A DNA stretch of 6,650 bases from Candidatus Solibacter sp. (GTDB taxonomy: Bacteria > Acidobacteriota > Terriglobia > Bryobacterales > Bryobacteraceae), in NCBI GenBank assembly GCA_026394025.1, contig JAPKZC010000995.1:5626-12275 (forward strand). Direction: 5' to 3'. Under the pieces are notes generated by a model. It did not search any database, was not told the DNA's origin, and was given only the letters and a program-made list of their open reading frames with translations. Each line of letters begins with the position of its first letter. Position 1 is the first letter of the stretch. Below, in pieces: positions 5,173 to 6,650 of the stretch. Made by a program: the position numbers and the translations under genes.

Positions 5173-6650
5173 TTAGATCTGTGTCACGCCAGGGGGCACC
5201 GCGCGCGGTGAGGCTCCGCCCACTCGCAACGTAGCCGCCTTGGCGGCGCGCACCTCGGCGTGCACGCGGCCATCCTGGAAGCGCACGCGGCGAATCTCCA
5301 GTGGGGCGTCGGCCGCAAACAGCAGCTTGCCGTCGCGCCGCACTTCCATCGAATCCGGCGCCAGCGCCACGTCGTAAAGCGAGCCCGCAACGAAGTAACG
5401 TTCCAGCGATCCGGGTTGGGAGGGGTGGAGATTGCCGAAACGCAATCCGTGCCAGGGGTTGGCGTCTATGTACTCCTCCACGCCGATGAGCGCCATCAAG
5501 GCGCCCCAGGTGTAGTGCGGGTCGCTCGAGCCCTCACCAGTGGTGGACAAGAAGTTCTCGTGGCACTCGGCGCGCTCGCGCCAGGGTTTGAGGAACATGC
5601 GGGTGCTCGATTCGGCGAGCAGTCCGGCTTCCCGGTCCCAATCGTAGATCTTGAATCCCTGGTAGACCAGCCAGTTCACCGGCGCCCAGACTTTCCCCTT
5701 CCAATAGTGCTGCTTCGGGTACTCCGGATCGTCCCGGCTGATCGTCGGCAGGATCCACTGGCCGGCGAACTTGGCGGGATCGTGGAACATTTTGCGGAGC
5801 GCTTCGGCCTGTTCGGGGGTGGCCACTTTGCCGAGCAGCGACATGAAGATGTCGGGGGAGACGTGCGGAAAGAACCGATCGCCATCGTGGTTATCCCAGT
5901 GGCGGTTGAAATAACACTGCCGCCGCGGGTTCCAAAGCAGCCGGTTGATGGTGGCTGCCATGCGCAGGTGTTCGGCTTCGAGCGCGGCGGCTTCCTGAAG
6001 TCGTCCGAGCTGACGGGCCAGCCAGGACAGGATCCAGCAATCCATGGCAAAGAGGCAGTTGCGCTCCACCGTGTCCTGCTCCAGAGTTCCCGTTCGCTCG
6101 TTGTACTTGGCCACCCTCCACCACTGCGGGCTGTCGTCGTACGATTCGTAGTAGGCTACCTGCTGGCGGCTGGCATAAGGGATCTCTTCCGGATAGTTGG
6201 AGCCGAGTTCCAGCAGACCGTTGCGGTTGCCGTCGCGCCAGGGTTGGCCGTCGCCGCGGTCGGCAAACCACCAGCGGTGATTCTTGAGCAAACGGGGGTA
6301 GATCTCGGCCAGCAGGGCGCGGTTGGGCCGGCGCTGGTAGACCTTGGCCAGGGCCAGCGCGCCGACGGGATACTGGGTGTGTCCCCAGGCCACCGGAAAA
6401 ATGGAGGGCTGCGGTGCGGGCTCCCATGCGCCGTACTGGGCGAACATCCCCTGGTCGTTCTGCCACGAGGTGATGGCGCGAATCATGTCGTAAGCTTTCC
6501 GCTCGTCCTCCTGGCATACCAATACGGCGTTGAAGAAACTGTCCCAGAGGAAGTCCGGAGAGCTGTTTACGCCGGCGCGGGCCCACGTGCGGGAGACTGT
6601 GATGTAGGGCCGGCGGCGGCTGGGCGTGTACACCTCGCTCCATTCGAGTT
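5173..6650 (-). CDS. GH63-type (alpha/alpha)6-barrel glucosidase, 5'-partial
   Basis: C-terminal 490 or so residues of a GH63-like alpha-glucosidase (family includes processing glucosidase I, E. coli YgjK and bacterial mannosylglycerate hydrolases). The frame runs off the right edge: the codons before the GTG at 6633 still read as family sequence (LEWSE, then VYTPSRRRPYITVSRTWA), so the N-terminus is missing. Counting from that GTG, DFLWDSFF is at 27-34, the usual substrate-binding W-D. YESYDDSPQW is at 162-171, the DDSP/DNSP motif carrying the catalytic acid Asp. HYWKGKVWAPVNWLVYQGF is at 309-327. CHENFLSTTGEG is at 357-368, matching the conserved E-N-Y...TGEG with catalytic base Glu359. The last 70 residues (about 415-486) are a small beta domain closing the barrel. 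The TAA stop (5173-5175) lies 41 bp before the next gene's start, indicating a shared transcript. The fold call is strong; the substrate is not determined. Confidence 0.85.
   Translation of the reverse strand, partial: LEWSEVYTPSRRRPYITVSRTWARAGVNSSPDFLWDSFFNAVLVCQEDERKAYDMIRAITSWQNDQGMFAQYGAWEPAPQPSIFPVAWGHTQYPVGALALAKVYQRRPNRALLAEIYPRLLKNHRWWFADRGDGQPWRDGNRNGLLELGSNYPEEIPYASRQQVAYYESYDDSPQWWRVAKYNERTGTLEQDTVERNCLFAMDCWILSWLARQLGRLQEAAALEAEHLRMAATINRLLWNPRRQCYFNRHWDNHDGDRFFPHVSPDIFMSLLGKVATPEQAEALRKMFHDPAKFAGQWILPTISRDDPEYPKQHYWKGKVWAPVNWLVYQGFKIYDWDREAGLLAESSTRMFLKPWRERAECHENFLSTTGEGSSDPHYTWGALMALIGVEEYIDANPWHGLRFGNLHPSQPGSLERYFVAGSLYDVALAPDSMEVRRDGKLLFAADAPLEIRRVRFQDGRVHAEVRAAKAATLRVGGASPRAVPPGVTQI

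Noticed and set aside
5129..5173. Start of the Tat-type hydrolase at ATG 5173, overlapping the upstream stop as TAATG
   Set aside because: Tempting as a translational coupling junction, but no ribosome site precedes it and the extra 14 residues would spoil the leader; the ATG at 5131 has GAGGAG and a good twin-arginine start.
4316..5176. Plus-strand open frame of about 286 codons opposite the Tat-type hydrolase
   Set aside because: Shadow: the minus strand has the leader, ribosome site and active-site motif, and this frame has none.

Overview
The window is GC-rich and almost entirely filled by secreted, plant- or polysaccharide-directed glycoside hydrolases. It looks like part of a carbohydrate-degradation locus. 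The protein style (a Tat-like twin-arginine leader on a hydrolase, DUF4038/apiosidase-like and GH63-like enzymes side by side, GC-ending codons) best fits a soil Acidobacteriota of the Bryobacter/Solibacter type. That assignment is inference: no rRNA or marker gene is present, and Verrucomicrobiota or Planctomycetota are not excluded.

Layout, left to right. Positions 1-1213 (+) hold the 3' part of a GH36/clan GH-D-like TIM-barrel hydrolase. Its 5' end lies outside the window, its frame breaks near 1110, and it stops abruptly near 1213. Positions 1177-2247 (-) hold a secreted DUF4038 (apiosidase-like) hydrolase with an intact N-terminus and signal peptide but a missing C-terminal domain. The two genes converge and are both cut off at the same point, about 1180-1190, which looks like a rearrangement breakpoint or an assembly join. 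Positions 2248-2763 hold no gene I can support; next to the DUF4038 gene there are two adjacent perfect inverted repeats over a candidate promoter. Positions 2764-5131 (-) are one large gene in two reading frames: a Tat-like leader, a GH-D-like TIM barrel with a K-x-D-x-x-C motif, and C-terminal beta-sandwich domains including a discoidin-like one. The frame changes inside a (GC)n tract at 4425-4435. Positions 5173-6650 (-) are a GH63-type (alpha/alpha)6-barrel glucosidase, open at the window edge.

The two right-hand genes form a minus-strand operon with a 41-bp gap. Together the enzymes suggest stepwise trimming of a branched glycan: exo-acting alpha-glycosidases (GH63-like and GH-D-like) plus an apiosidase-like enzyme, a set that would suit pectin or plant glycoconjugates. 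The substrate is a guess. Three coding disruptions in 6.65 kb mean that either this locus is decaying or the assembly has small errors; deciding which is the main question the window raises.
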